Below are positions 9,356 to 19,355 of a DNA stretch of 64,000 nucleotides, one piece after another. The position numbers and the translations under genes are program-made. The notes under the pieces are model-generated. The model worked only from the letters and a program-made list of their open reading frames with translations, had not been told where the DNA came from and did no database searches. Each line of letters starts with the position of its first letter. Positions within the stretch are counted from its first letter, which is position 1. The stretch is from positions 62,001 through 126,000 of the forward strand of contig JANBRJ010000032.1 of NCBI GenBank assembly GCA_027577595.1, read 5' to 3'. The DNA is from Coemansia sp. RSA 487 (taxonomy: Eukaryota > Kickxellomycota > Kickxellomycetes > Kickxellales > Kickxellaceae).

Positions 9356-10713
9356 CTTTGGAATATGAAAGATAATGTTGCTTGCAATAAAAATAGCCGG
9401 ATATTAAGGTGTTTTTTGAACGTAAAATATGGAAGCGTTATTCGAATGCAACTCAGAAGAACTGGGAGCAGAGCGATTTTTTTATAGATTATTCGAGAGT
9501 AAACAGATAAATACGCGCAAACAACAGGCGACGGAACAATTGGTGAGGCTGATACAACAACAAAATGCCACAAGCAGCTTAAACTATCAAAGTGGGCCTG
9601 GGTTCTTGTTGACGTTTCGTTCAAAAATAGGATATTTCTTTGGAAAGAAAGGAAGCGACACAACTTTGAAGTACAAGCTTCGGCGGCTTTGCGCGATGTC
9701 TTGGGTTGAAGGTTCGTTTATATAAAGCGATAGGGGAAGTTGACGTATGTGGCCAGCACAAAAGTAGCTACCGGAGCAAACGATTTCAAGCTTTCAAAGA
9801 GTATGCGAATGCAACAAATTAAAAAACCTGCTGGTGGGTTTGCAGTTAGAATCTGGTAAAAGGGGAATTCGGGGATTCAATTATCGTAATTTGTGCAGTA
9901 TTATAAACGTAGAAGCATTATTCTGTCGGGCCAGCCCAAGTATAAAGCAGTAGTGAGAGGACAATGAACCAGAGAAAAAACGACAAAAGGCAGTAAGCGA
10001 TGGATGTTAATGAAAAAGGAGAATGTTTGTAAAGGAGGGAACCACGCATCTAGCAAATGTGAGGAAAAGGAGGGGGGAGCAGAAATGTTTCCAAATCATC
10101 ACCAAGACGATGGTCTTTTTTCTTACAATTGCTTCAGCTGAGGGAAACAAGCTTTTTCTGGTTTGCAAGATATGCATGGTCTACAGCTCCAGCAAGGTTT
10201 GCAAAAAAAAATTTGTTTCAAGCCAGCCACCAAAACTAAAATAAGGTGTTGTACAATATGCACTGCTGGTCAGAAATATGTGCAAGGAAAATCACGCTTT
10301 ATCTTGTATATCTGGCTGCGGTGACGTCTGTAATCGGAGTTTGCCAGGGCACAAAAAAACAAAGCGGTAAATCATAGCTGTAGGTGGCTTGGGTCTTTGC
10401 AGATGCAAGGATCCAAAAGGAACGCTGGCACATTTGGCAAAGAACCGCATGGTTCTGATTCACCATCATCTCTGAGCAAACTACAATCTGTGCACGGAAA
10501 AGGCACACGCGCTTGAAGCCTTAATGTGTGTCCTTTTCGGGCCGAGCTGAGCTGGCAGCATGTATCTGGCCATTTATGTGCGGGTGCAGATGTAGCAGTG
10601 GGTGAAACCGCATGCTTGGGCAAAGAGATGACGTATACATTAAAAGTACCCAAAAGAAAAACAGAGGCAAAATGATCTGTGCACCGCACTTGATGGGCTC
10701 TTCCGTGCTTGCA
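9356..10713. other. Long intergenic region
   Basis: About 1.36 kb without a supported gene. A perfect TATATAAA on the plus strand near 9719 has no plausible ORF close downstream. ORFs up to 140 codons are low-complexity or antisense. No RNA gene was recognised. Confidence 0.45.
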
Positions 10714-11412
10714 CTAGTTGAAGAACTTGCGGTTGGGCGATTGTCCAAAGAGAACGTCACGCAGCTGTGGAAGCATGCGGTCGGAGGAGAGCTCAAGGCG
10801 CGTCATAAGTGTGTTATCGACGCTGACGCGGTCGTTGAGCGCAGACACGCGCACGCCGCCCAAGACGTCATCGGCAAGCGGCGACTGCTCGACAATAGTA
10901 GCATCGACGCTCTTGCCAGACTTTTCCTTGTAAGCCTTAACCGCCTTGGGAACGCACTCCTTGAGCAGGGCAATGTCGGCCTTGCGTCCGCGGACGTTGA
11001 CAGTAGCGTCTTCGAGCTGCACAAACGCCTGCACGCACAGATTGATAAGCAGCTTCTTGTACTTTTCCTTGTCATTGGGAACCTTCTCAAGCTCCTTGCG
11101 CGCTTCCGAAAACACAGACTCGAGGAGCTCATGGCGCTCCTGCAGTACCTTGAGTCGGGATTTGTTGATAAGCGTCGATGCAAGAATGCGTTGCTTCACT
11201 TGCGCCTGCTTGACCTTGCGCTGGAACTGCTCCTCGACGTTAATCGACTCTTGCCGGACTAGCTTGGCCTTTTCAATATTGAATTCCTCATCGGCCTTTA
11301 CTTTGATTTCACGAGCCTTCTCCATTGCCTCCTGCTTGATGAACGCAACCATCTTGTTCATCTCGGAGAAGACCTCCTCATCATTCATGGGGCGGACAGC
11401 TGTGGTCGACAT
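10714..11412 (-). CDS. VMA4: V-type proton ATPase subunit E
   Basis: 232-residue subunit E of the vacuolar H+-ATPase, the usual family length (about 226-233). With subunit G it forms the peripheral stalks that hold the catalytic V1 head against the membrane sector. Residues 1-100 are a long Lys/Glu/Arg-rich helix starting at the family-typical N-terminus (MNDEEVFSEMNKMVAFIKQE) that pairs with subunit G. The C-terminal half is the globular alpha/beta domain, with the conserved DDVLGGVRVSALNDRVSVDN and the TLMTRLELSSDRMLPQLRD helix. Single exon, clear ATG. It lies 278 bases from the RING-finger gene on the same strand. Confidence 0.96.
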   Translation of the reverse strand: MSTTAVRPMNDEEVFSEMNKMVAFIKQEAMEKAREIKVKADEEFNIEKAKLVRQESINVEEQFQRKVKQAQVKQRILASTLINKSRLKVLQERHELLESVFSEARKELEKVPNDKEKYKKLLINLCVQAFVQLEDATVNVRGRKADIALLKECVPKAVKAYKEKSGKSVDATIVEQSPLADDVLGGVRVSALNDRVSVDNTLMTRLELSSDRMLPQLRDVLFGQSPNRKFFN

Positions 11413-11690
11413 TGTTACAGAGAATGGATTATGTAGATAAGAAAAAACTGATTAAGGGAATGAAAAAGAATGTGCAATAATAGGGCTGCTTGAAAGAGGA
11501 GCGAAAAAGAAAAAAGAAAGAAAGAAAAAGCAAAGCGAAGGTCGGATAGAAGGTCTCACACAGATGTATGGCCGAAAGTGGATATTGAGATATTTCTCCA
11601 AAACTTCCTTTTTCAGGCCCTGTATCTATTGTCAAAGGGTGAAACCAACATACGTACACTCAAAGAGCTGCTATAATGTCATTTCGCGGT

Positions 11691-12626
11691 TTAACTAAAC
11701 ACAATACTCATGAGAATCATCGCTGCCAGCATCATCAGCACACGCGACGCAAACGCCTGCTGTCCAGCCTGTTGTCCGGCGCCTACCGCACCAGAACCTC
11801 CGGCATTGTTGCTGTTGCCTGCAGCGTTTATCGGGAAGGATGAGAACCCCATGAGAGCCGGCAAGATGCCAAAGCCGCCGATGTACGTGTGCGTGGAGCC
11901 GCCCATACGGCCCATGGAGATCCCGCCACCTATGCCGTGGAAGCTTCCTGGAACGCCAAATGGATCAAATCCAAAAAACTGGTTTTGCTGGCGCTGTGGT
12001 GCTGGAGGTCGCTGCCCTGCCGGCCGACTTGGGATGTTGGGATTTAGCCGCGGATCCTTTTTATCTTTGCCACGCCCATAGACCGGAATCACCTTCTCTT
12101 TGTCGCACCCGGCTTTGCACACAGGGCATGTTGCGCTGCGCTCCAGCCACTGCGCCAGACACGACCAGCAGAACAGGTGCCCGCATATGGTCAGAACCGG
12201 GTCAATCGCTGTGTCAAAGCAGATGTTGCAGCTGAACTCGTCGTTGGCGCTGCTGGACGGCTGCTGCGGATCCGTTTTTGTTGTACCATCGTCGTTAGCT
12301 GTGCTTGTAGCTTCTGTAGAACTGGAGCCGCCGGCCGTAGCTTTACTAGCAACTTGTTTTCCTTTATCCTCTCGTCGAGCTGTGGCCAGTGCTTCATCAC
12401 CAGCTATTTCTGTTGAGTTAGTTTCTCGTCGCCGTCTCAGCCGTAGTTCGTTATCTGCGGATGCCTCGCCTATGTTTATATCATCGTTTCGCCGAATCAA
12501 CACGCTCTCGTTTTCCTCTCTCTGCTCGGCGCTCTGCTGGTCAGTGGCTGTTTCTGTCCTTTGGCTCTGGCTTCCGCTATCGATATTATCGATATTGGTG
12601 TCGATACCACTGTCTGTCACGTCCAT
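11691..12626 (-). CDS. ER-anchored RING E3 ubiquitin ligase, RNF5/RNF185-like
   Basis: 311-residue protein. A low-complexity, Asp/Ser/Thr-rich N-terminus (1-130) leads to a C3HC4 RING finger (about 133-170: C-x2-C with FSCNICFDTAIDPVLTICGH, then LFCWSCLAQWL and CPVCKAG). Next comes the RNF5-type extension KVIPVYGRGKDKKDPR. A Pro/Gln/Gly-rich linker ends in a C-terminal membrane anchor (VLMMLAAMILMSIVFS). RING plus GRG(K)xKDPR plus a tail anchor is the layout of RNF5, RNF185 and plant RMA ligases, which work in ER-associated degradation. A second hydrophobic patch, if any, is weak. The glycine-rich stretch (FHGIGGGISMGRMGG) matches the family linker. The N-terminal extension is longer than in animals. 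Confidence 0.92.
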   Translation of the reverse strand: MDVTDSGIDTNIDNIDSGSQSQRTETATDQQSAEQREENESVLIRRNDDINIGEASADNELRLRRRRETNSTEIAGDEALATARREDKGKQVASKATAGGSSSTEATSTANDDGTTKTDPQQPSSSANDEFSCNICFDTAIDPVLTICGHLFCWSCLAQWLERSATCPVCKAGCDKEKVIPVYGRGKDKKDPRLNPNIPSRPAGQRPPAPQRQQNQFFGFDPFGVPGSFHGIGGGISMGRMGGSTHTYIGGFGILPALMGFSSFPINAAGNSNNAGGSGAVGAGQQAGQQAFASRVLMMLAAMILMSIVFS

Positions 12627-13857
12627 GGAAAAAAGGGGGGCTAGAGGGAATGTAGATATCGTGGTATTCTAGAGGTTGAGCCGGCTAAATTATAGAGATT
12701 GCGTCAGCGTCAAAACAAATGAACCCAAATATGAACGGCAAAAGCACGGTCTACAACTAATACAGCGAGCAAATGCAATAATTAAGCAGCTTTACGGAAT
12801 CTAAAATACAAAGAAGTAAAGTAAGTCAGAGCTTTGCCAGTTGCAGAATCAAGAAGTATAAAAATATAAAAGAGAGGCGCCATGCTTCGGCAAAGGCAAC
12901 GGAATCGAAATAAAAATACCAGTGACTGAAAGCTTGCATCAAATCATCATTCGGAAAAAGCAAGCAGGACAACTCTGGTGTCAAAGCATTGGCTCGTGGG
13001 TTGATCACATACAGTTGATTTGTTGATTTGATTGGCGCATCAAAAGCGATGAGAAACTTGGGAAACTCCATGCGTGGTGCACGCACACCTTTGGGGGTGG
13101 CCTGCTTGAGTTGATTGCGCAAACAGCACCAGCAAAAAAAGAGAAATCGCTCTTTCCACTCTCATCTCGCATTATTCTTATACTAGAGGTAAATGTCGAA
13201 ATTGTGTTTGACGGATGCGGCATTGGAGAACGGAAGCGAATCTATCACCCCTGTTACGATTGTCGTCGATGGATACGCCAAAGGCCCAAGTACTAGGAAA
13301 GGAATAAGGCTGGCGTTTTTCAACTGGAGGGACCACAGGTTGGATGCGATCAATCCGCGCGATGGATGCGATGTTCGCGAGTAGAGAAAAACTGTCGATA
13401 TGCAGCATTCGGGAATTTGCGATTTTCGTTTTTGAAATTCAAAATTCAAGGTGCTTGCAGAAAATGGCATTTCCTATTTGTAGAGCGAGAGCCCTTGGCT
13501 TATAAAAGAGAACCGCAGAGTCATGCGCTCGTCAACCTGCTCTTATTGCAGCCAAATAACCAGCTGTGGCCCGCGGTTCTTTGAATTTGCCTCCCTCAGC
13601 AAACTTTTTCCGCCTGGGATGTGTTTCCGTTCTCCATATACCAGCAAACAGCAGATAATGGTCAAACGAAGAGACAGATTAATGCTGCTCCTGTGGGCCC
13701 ACACAACCACTGAGACGTAGCGTGGAGCACACGCAAAACTTTGCATTTCACCGTTACTAACATATATCTTTAAATGATGCAAACTCCAAACCGATTGGCC
13801 AATCGGCTCTGCCATATATACATATACACCCTCGTGCTTTGTAGGAGAACTATACAA
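12627..13857. other. Shared upstream region of the RING gene and uL22 gene
   Basis: A 1.2-kb divergent spacer. A minus-strand frame with an ATG near 13072 could code 81 residues (MEFPKFLIAFDAPIK, ending in hydrophobics), but no homology or signal peptide supports it. The 3' part before uL22 has a pyrimidine-containing leader and several TATA-like runs (TATATACATATAC near 13815). Confidence 0.45.
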
Positions 13858-14415
13858 ATGGCGCGTTACTCTGCTACCCCAGCCAACGAGGCAAAGTCTG
13901 CCAAGTGCCGCGGCCAGAACCTGGTTGTTCACTTCAAGAACACTGTCGAGACTGCCAACGCCATCAAAGGCCGCAAGCTCCTTAACGCTGTTTCGTACCT
14001 GAAGGACGTTCAGGAGCACAAGCAGTGCATCCCGTTCCGCCGCTTCCACCGCGGTATTGGCCGCACTGCGCAGGCCAAGGCCTTCGGAGCCACTCTGGCC
14101 CGCTGGCCCGCCAAGAGCGCCAAGTTCATGCTTGATCTGCTCAAGAACCTCCAAGCCAACGCCGAGAGCAAGGGTTTGAACACTGAGGAGCTTGTGATCA
14201 AGCACATTCTGGTCAACCCTGCTGCCAAGAGGAGACGCCGTACCTTCCGTGCCCACGGTCGCATCAACCCGTACATGAGGAGCCCTTGCCACATCGAGAT
14301 CATCGCCTCCGAGGAGAACAAGAACGTCGAGAAGGCCAAGGACAAGGACACCGCTGTTGTTTTCAAGACCCGCCAGCAGCTCGCTGCCAAGCGTCTCCTC
14401 GCTAGCCGCAAGTAA
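13858..14415 (+). CDS. RPL17: 60S ribosomal protein uL22 (L17)
   Basis: 185-residue large-subunit protein lining the peptide exit tunnel. The N-terminus [19 protein letters not shown] and the block [20 protein letters not shown] are diagnostic, as are [13 protein letters not shown], PKSAxF-like [12 protein letters not shown] and the tunnel loop [16 protein letters not shown]. Length matches eukaryotic L17 (about 184). Codon use is strongly biased to C/G-ending codons, as expected for a highly expressed gene. The frame runs upstream to 13774, but only the ATG at 13858 gives the conserved MARYS start. No intron interrupts the coding region; one in the leader cannot be excluded. Confidence 0.98.
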   Translation: MARYSATPANEAKSAKCRGQNLVVHFKNTVETANAIKGRKLLNAVSYLKDVQEHKQCIPFRRFHRGIGRTAQAKAFGATLARWPAKSAKFMLDLLKNLQANAESKGLNTEELVIKHILVNPAAKRRRRTFRAHGRINPYMRSPCHIEIIASEENKNVEKAKDKDTAVVFKTRQQLAAKRLLASRK

Positions 14416-15473
14416 ATTTGCTGAAGAGTAAAAAATTAATGATCGAGAGCATTTCAAAACAGTCTCAATTTTTTTCTTTGCTGCCAAACAAAATGGGATT
14501 GCTTTTTCCTCCTTTTTTCTCTTCTTCCTTTTTATTGTGCAATAAGTAAAAAATGAATCTCAACCTGGCGACTAGGCCTTCGTTTCTCATGTATTAAAGG
14601 AGGTAGGGGTAGGTACCTCGTGTATTTTGCACATGGCATGTGTGCTAAGGTTGACAAAGTATGTTGTTTTCATTCCGGATGTTGTTTGGCAATCTGCATA
14701 TCCTTTTATTTGTCTACCAATGCCAAGACTTGCGGCAAACTCTGTTGAGAATGTTCCGTTCTATTCTCAGCAAAAAGGACAGACAGCAGCTGCGGAAGAT
14801 GTGGTGTTTTAAAAAGCTTTTAAACTAAAGAATAATAGGATGCCAAGGGTCATGACGAATAAGGGCAGGATAACGGGTCAGATGAGATAAATGCAAAAGA
14901 ATGTTGTGGAAAACTAAAAAAAAAAAAACTAAAAATAGCAGTTTTTTGCCCAAAATAGATGAGACTTTTCAAAGGGAAAATACCCGGAAACCCCATGAAC
15001 GAATAATATTTTTCGAATTCTATCCATGGCCTTGTTTTTTTTCACAATGCTAGTGCATATGGAAATGACAAAACAAAACAGTGAAAAAACAGCAAACCCT
15101 CGTGGTTTTGACGCTTGTGAGAAGAACCCCATGCGAACCGCATGTAGATGTTGACGTATTCGAAAGGAAAGGGCAAGCCTTCACTGTCATTGTAAAAAAA
15201 AAGCGTGGAATGGATTGGTTGTGAAGCCACTGTGCCAAATTATTAGAAAAAAGGAGTGCGGAACTTTACGATCTTTTGTTGGGAAGGAGGCGGATAATGA
15301 AGCAATGCCTGTCCTTCGTCACTGAAAGCTATAAAAAGAGAACGAATCTCCTCTCTTGAGCTACAAAGATATTCAGCACATCGCTTTTTTATTTCCACGT
15401 TAATTTTCCTTCCTGCCGAGTAATTATCTCGAACTCCTCTGCATCTTTAATTTCTTTACAAGACATCTTCAAA
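14416..15473. other. Intergenic region, uL22 to small surface protein
   Basis: About 1.06 kb without a supported gene. Contains a run of 12 A near 14918 and scattered short ORFs lacking features. The last 150 bases are the promoter of the following gene, with a TATA box at 15330. Confidence 0.5.
15330..15337 (+). promoter_or_regulatory. TATA box of the 15474-15812 gene
   Basis: TATAAAAA, 137 bases upstream of the ATG, followed by a T/C-rich leader. The spacing suits a TATA-driven gene with a leader of about 100 bases. Confidence 0.5.
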
Positions 15474-15812
15474 ATGAACACCAAGCTTGCTCTCGCACTT
15501 CTCGCCGTCCCCGCTGTTGCTCTTGCCAACGACAATGTCAACCGCAGAGATGGGCTCGATAACATAGTCAGCAACATTGGCGGTGCATTCGACGCTGCCA
15601 CCTCTGGGGCCGCCAACCTGGTCAGCAAAGCCACCCAAGGTGCCGTCAGCGAATTCAGCCGGCTAAAGTCCGACTTCCAGGCTGGACAGAACAACTCTGA
15701 TGAGGAGGAATCGCACACTGAGGGTGATAACAAGTCGTCTGACGCATCTCGGACCACATATGCTAGCATTGCCGGGTTTGCCGCCGTCGTTGCATTCACC
15801 CAGTTTGTCTAA
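15474..15812 (+). CDS. Small GPI-type surface protein, helical
   Basis: 112-residue orphan. The signal peptide is MNTKLALALLAVPAVALA with likely cleavage before NDN. A dibasic RR at 25-26 (VNRRDG) could be a Kex2 site. Residues 28-70 form an amphipathic helical stretch (LDNIVSNIGGAFDAATSGAA and onward) with small residues at regular spacing, then an acidic Ser/Glu/Asp linker. The C-terminus, YASIAGFAAVVAFTQFV, is a short hydrophobic tail of GPI type. C-ending codons dominate, hinting at high expression. The TATA box lies 137 bases upstream. Similar in plan to the gene at 5286 but without recognisable sequence identity. Confidence 0.8.
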   Translation: MNTKLALALLAVPAVALANDNVNRRDGLDNIVSNIGGAFDAATSGAANLVSKATQGAVSEFSRLKSDFQAGQNNSDEEESHTEGDNKSSDASRTTYASIAGFAAVVAFTQFV

Positions 15813-16492
15813 ACAAAACTTTTATCTTTCTTTTCTTTACCCTGCTTTAAATACCATCGTTTAAATACCGACCACTACAATGGTCAAGATATGTTTTTTT
15901 TCCTTTTGGTGCAAGAGTGAGCAAATGTTGTTTTCGAACATGGTTCAGCGAAAAGACAGCAAGCAGTTTAATTGCAAACGATGGGAAACAGCTCAAACGG
16001 CATTGCATAAAGTCAAAGGCCAAGAAAAATGATATAACGCCTAAAGCAAACGATCTTGCAGCGTCTGCACAGGACAGCCAGAACTTTGTTAAAATGCATG
16101 CTAAAGAATGCAACATCTGCAGAACACAGCTACAGAGCTAGCATCTGGTGATGGATGATATTGCTGGCTAGAAAAACTGGCGGCCTTTCGTATGAGCGAA
16201 TAAGATAGTGTAGCGGGCAGCCGATGTTTTTTCTGTTTGAACTTTAAATATTGGTCCATTCTCTCTAGCTCCATGTACGTTATAAAACAGTAAAAGACAA
16301 TAATTCCTACTTGCCGTTTCTATAAACGTCGCAAATTTATCATATCTTGGTGCCGTGCAACCGGTAAAAAGAAGCAATAGATATACCAAAAGTAAAAACC
16401 ATTGGCTTACCATCACACTAAAAGAGAAAAAACATATCCTGATCGCTGTATCTGATATATGAATAAAGTATATTTTTAAAAAAGGCTGGTAT
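15813..16492. other. Convergent spacer before NUC1
   Basis: 680 bases between two convergent genes. Nothing recognised; a minus-strand frame with a transmembrane-like stretch overlaps the NUC1 3' side in another frame and is judged a shadow. Confidence 0.5.
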
Positions 16493-17455
16493 TTACTTTT
16501 TCTTTTTCCACGAATCGTGCTCCAGCGTGCAATTGATCTTTGAGCACAACGGCGTAACAACACCATGCTTGCGCTCAACCTTGCTGAAGAACTGCAGTCC
16601 AGCAGCCTTCTCGACAGACTCGAGCGGAATACTAAAGTCCGACAGTGGGGTAGAGTTGTCGATTTCCTTGTTCGGAAGAGCAAATGCGCCCAACGCAAAG
16701 CCCTGCTCGTTGTTACGTTTGGCCAAAATGACCTTGAAGAAATGCGTGGGCACAGCAACATTAGGCGGATTCCCAATGACCTCGTAACTGACAACCCACT
16801 TGTTACCAACTTTTTCGGGCAAATACAGAGGCCCTGAGATGCAATATACGTCGTCAAAGGATTTGGTCATATCGCGGACAAACCCCTCCAAACTGGCCCA
16901 GTAGTTGCGGTTGAACCCTTTCCCTACCTGAGGGGCAATATTGGTAAGCATGAAGGTTTCGTTCATTGATTCGGTGTTTTTCTTGGCATCCGCAGCAGGA
17001 CACATGTGGCCGCGGTCGTATCCGGACCGGTAGTAGTCCTTGAGGAGCGCACGGAAGGGCCCCGGAATCGATGGGTCTTCTTTGAACTCAGAGGACGCCC
17101 GGTCGGCCGATCCCTTGAGGTTGTCGCGCGTCAGGTGCTCGGCTACCCAGTTCGGGTTGCGCAGCGCACGGTTGTACGAGGCTGCGTACCGCGAACGCAA
17201 GAGGAAGTCAGACACTGGTCCGGGGTCCCCGTATGCAAGGAACTCGTTGCTCGTGTGGTCCGATGGATCCTCCTGCTGACGCTTCATCATGGGCTGCTGT
17301 TGCTGCTGCTGCTGCTGGACATACACGGGAGGCGCCTGCTGTTGCATTGGCGAGCTGGCTGAAACGGGTGCCGTTGAGTGGGTCGGTTTCACCATGGCGT
17401 AGATGGCGCCACCGCCGACGACCGAGCCGGCAACAAAGGCTAGCAGACGATGCAT
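16493..17455 (-). CDS. NUC1: Mitochondrial nuclease NUC1/endonuclease G
   Basis: 320-residue member of the DNA/RNA non-specific beta-beta-alpha-metal nuclease family. The catalytic DRGH motif is at about 147-150 (DRGHMCPAAD). The Mg-binding Asn/Glu block TNIAPQVGKGFNRNYWASLE follows. The N-terminus (MHRLLAFVAGSVVGGGAIYA) is the hydrophobic, lightly basic segment that targets EndoG to the mitochondrial intermembrane space or inner membrane. A Gln tract (seven consecutive Gln) sits in the linker at about residue 50. The frame is open to a GTG codon at 17506, but the first ATG is at 17455, matching NUC1 proteins (about 330). The enzyme takes part in mitochondrial nucleic-acid turnover and in cell-death DNA cleavage. 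Confidence 0.95.
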   Translation of the reverse strand: MHRLLAFVAGSVVGGGAIYAMVKPTHSTAPVSASSPMQQQAPPVYVQQQQQQQQPMMKRQQEDPSDHTSNEFLAYGDPGPVSDFLLRSRYAASYNRALRNPNWVAEHLTRDNLKGSADRASSEFKEDPSIPGPFRALLKDYYRSGYDRGHMCPAADAKKNTESMNETFMLTNIAPQVGKGFNRNYWASLEGFVRDMTKSFDDVYCISGPLYLPEKVGNKWVVSYEVIGNPPNVAVPTHFFKVILAKRNNEQGFALGAFALPNKEIDNSTPLSDFSIPLESVEKAAGLQFFSKVERKHGVVTPLCSKINCTLEHDSWKKKK

Positions 17456-17777
17456 AAACGAGCTTGTTGAAACAAAAAGGGGGAATTGGGCGAATTGCCG
17501 AGGCACAGAAATTAGAAGAAAAATGTTTTATGCAAGATAAAAAAGAGCAGCAAAAAAGGGAACTGGCTGTGATTGATGTATATGCAGCATAGATTAAAAG
17601 CAGCAGCAGTCACCTGAACATGGCAGTTTCAGCCATCAGTTGTTATAAAAAGCCATCCGGTGCACAGATATAGTTCTATTTTCTTCTACTCTGCTCATTT
17701 TCCATGACATATTTACAATAAGCTAAATCAGCCATAAAAGCCAGCAAAATCATATATATCCAGCTATATTTTCAGAG
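17456..17777. other. Divergent promoter region, NUC1 and ACY1
   Basis: A 320-base spacer shared by two divergent genes. AT-rich, with TATA-like runs (CATATATATCC just before 17760). No ORF of note. Confidence 0.5.
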
Positions 17778-18986
17778 ATGTCAGTCCAGCCATCGGTCCA
17801 GCGCTTCATCGAGTATCTGCGCATTAAGACGGTGCAGCCAACGCCCGACTACGCCAGCTGTCAAAGGTTCCTGGAGCGCCAGGCAACCGAGATAGGGCTC
17901 AGCTTCCAGGCGCATGAGTTTGTCTCAGGTAAGCCCGTAATTGTGCTGACATGGGAGGGCACATCCCCAGAGCAGCCCAGCATCATCCTCAACTCGCACA
18001 CGGACGTAGTTCCGGTGTTTGAGGAGTTCTGGACGCACCCGCCGTTCGAGGCAGCGCGCGTGCCGATAGACGGCGGAAACGACTTCAAGATCATTGCACG
18101 CGGGTCGCAGGACATGAAGATCGTTGGATTCTGCTACCTGGAGGCGATCCGGGCGCTCAAGGCCAAGGGCGTGCAGCTGCAGCGTACCGTGCACTTGGTG
18201 TATGTGCCGGATGAGGAGATCGGCGGAACCGACGGGATGGCGCACTTTGTCGAGTCAGAGATGTTCCGCGCGCTTAACGCCGGATTTGCGCTGGACGAAG
18301 GCATGGCCAACCCAGAAGAAACGGTGCGCGTGTTCTATGGCGAGCGCTCGCCCTGCTGGGTGCGGTTCGTTGCGCATGGAAATACCGGACACGGCAGCCA
18401 GTTCATCGAGGACACAGCAGCCGAGAAGCTACTCCCCATAGTCAATAAAATGATGGAACTCCGGGGCGAGCAGCTCGAGATGTTCCACACGCCCAAGGAA
18501 GACGGGTCGCAGCGCACGCTGGGCGACGTCATCACAGTCAACTTGACAATGATGGCATCGGGGGTGCAGCACAACGTGGTTCCAGACAACGCTTCTGCGT
18601 GTTTTGACATCCGCATGGCACCAACCATCGACTATGCCGAGTTCAGGCAGCGCCTGGAGGCGCTAGCCACCGAGAATGGCGCCCAGGTCGAATTCGTGCA
18701 GTTCTGGCCCGACAACACGATGACGCCCACGGATGCATCGAACCCGTTCTGGGCTGCCTTTGAGCGCGCCCTTGGTGCCATTGATGTCCCGATCTTCAAG
18801 GAGATCTTCCCAGCCGCCACTGACGCGCGCTACTTGCGTCGCGCAGGCATCCCAGCGCTGGGCGTCACGCCGCTGCGCAACGCCCCGATCCTTCTCCACG
18901 ACCACAACGAGTTTGTCAAGGAGAGCGAGTTCCTGGACGGCATCGACTTTTACGTCAGTGTCATCTCCGCTGTTGCCAACGTCTAG
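17778..18986 (+). CDS. Aminoacylase-1, M20 metallopeptidase family
   Basis: 402 residues, close to human ACY1 (408). Hydrolyses N-acyl-L-amino acids to free amino acids in the cytosol, using two zinc ions. Visible M20 residues: His74 and Asp76 in NSHTDVVPV, bridging Asp112 in RGSQDMK, the general base Glu146 with zinc ligand Glu147 in YVPDEEIGG, and Asp173 in LDEGMAN. The lid/dimerisation domain (about 190-305) includes HGNTGHGSQF and NVVPDNASACFDIR. The final zinc ligand His is in ILLHDHNEF. Clear ATG, GC-rich codons, no intron. It diverges from NUC1. Confidence 0.95.
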   Translation: MSVQPSVQRFIEYLRIKTVQPTPDYASCQRFLERQATEIGLSFQAHEFVSGKPVIVLTWEGTSPEQPSIILNSHTDVVPVFEEFWTHPPFEAARVPIDGGNDFKIIARGSQDMKIVGFCYLEAIRALKAKGVQLQRTVHLVYVPDEEIGGTDGMAHFVESEMFRALNAGFALDEGMANPEETVRVFYGERSPCWVRFVAHGNTGHGSQFIEDTAAEKLLPIVNKMMELRGEQLEMFHTPKEDGSQRTLGDVITVNLTMMASGVQHNVVPDNASACFDIRMAPTIDYAEFRQRLEALATENGAQVEFVQFWPDNTMTPTDASNPFWAAFERALGAIDVPIFKEIFPAATDARYLRRAGIPALGVTPLRNAPILLHDHNEFVKESEFLDGIDFYVSVISAVANV

Positions 18987-19355
18987 TGCTGGCTTGGGTT
19001 TGTGATTTTCCTCTCTTGACAAAAGGGTGGCAGCCGTGTCAATGGACGCCTTTTTGATTGTTGGAATTATATACATTGTTATCTGCTTAGAAGCGTGAGA
19101 ACATGGAGAATGGCGAATGTGGCGGAGCGGCAATGCGTCCCATGTCCATTGTGCGGTTCTTGGAAACTTTTGCAACACTGGGTGAAAAAAAAAAAAGTCA
19201 GAATCTGCTCCTATTTGATGACACATCTGAACCAAGCTTTTGATAGAGGGGATCAGAAAACTGGGAGCTTTAAATAAGCTTCTTTCTTCATCCCACTCTC
19301 TGCCAGCATTTTTTTTCCATTATTTCTATTCGTAATTAGATTCTTGACATCCACA
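18987..19355. other. Spacer, ACY1 to TRP3
   Basis: 370 bases between two genes on the same strand. It contains a run of 12 A near 19186 and a T/C-rich leader just before the TRP3 ATG. No Gcn4-type TGACTC site was seen. Confidence 0.45.

Noticed and set aside
12100-12672. 190-codon plus-strand frame over the RING ligase
   Set aside because: Antisense shadow, rich in Ser and Leu from the reverse of Ser/Asp-rich coding sequence.
13543-14487. 314-codon minus-strand frame opposite the uL22 gene
   Set aside because: It is the antisense of a highly biased ribosomal-protein gene; GC-rich codon bias leaves the opposite strand open. No domain is visible.
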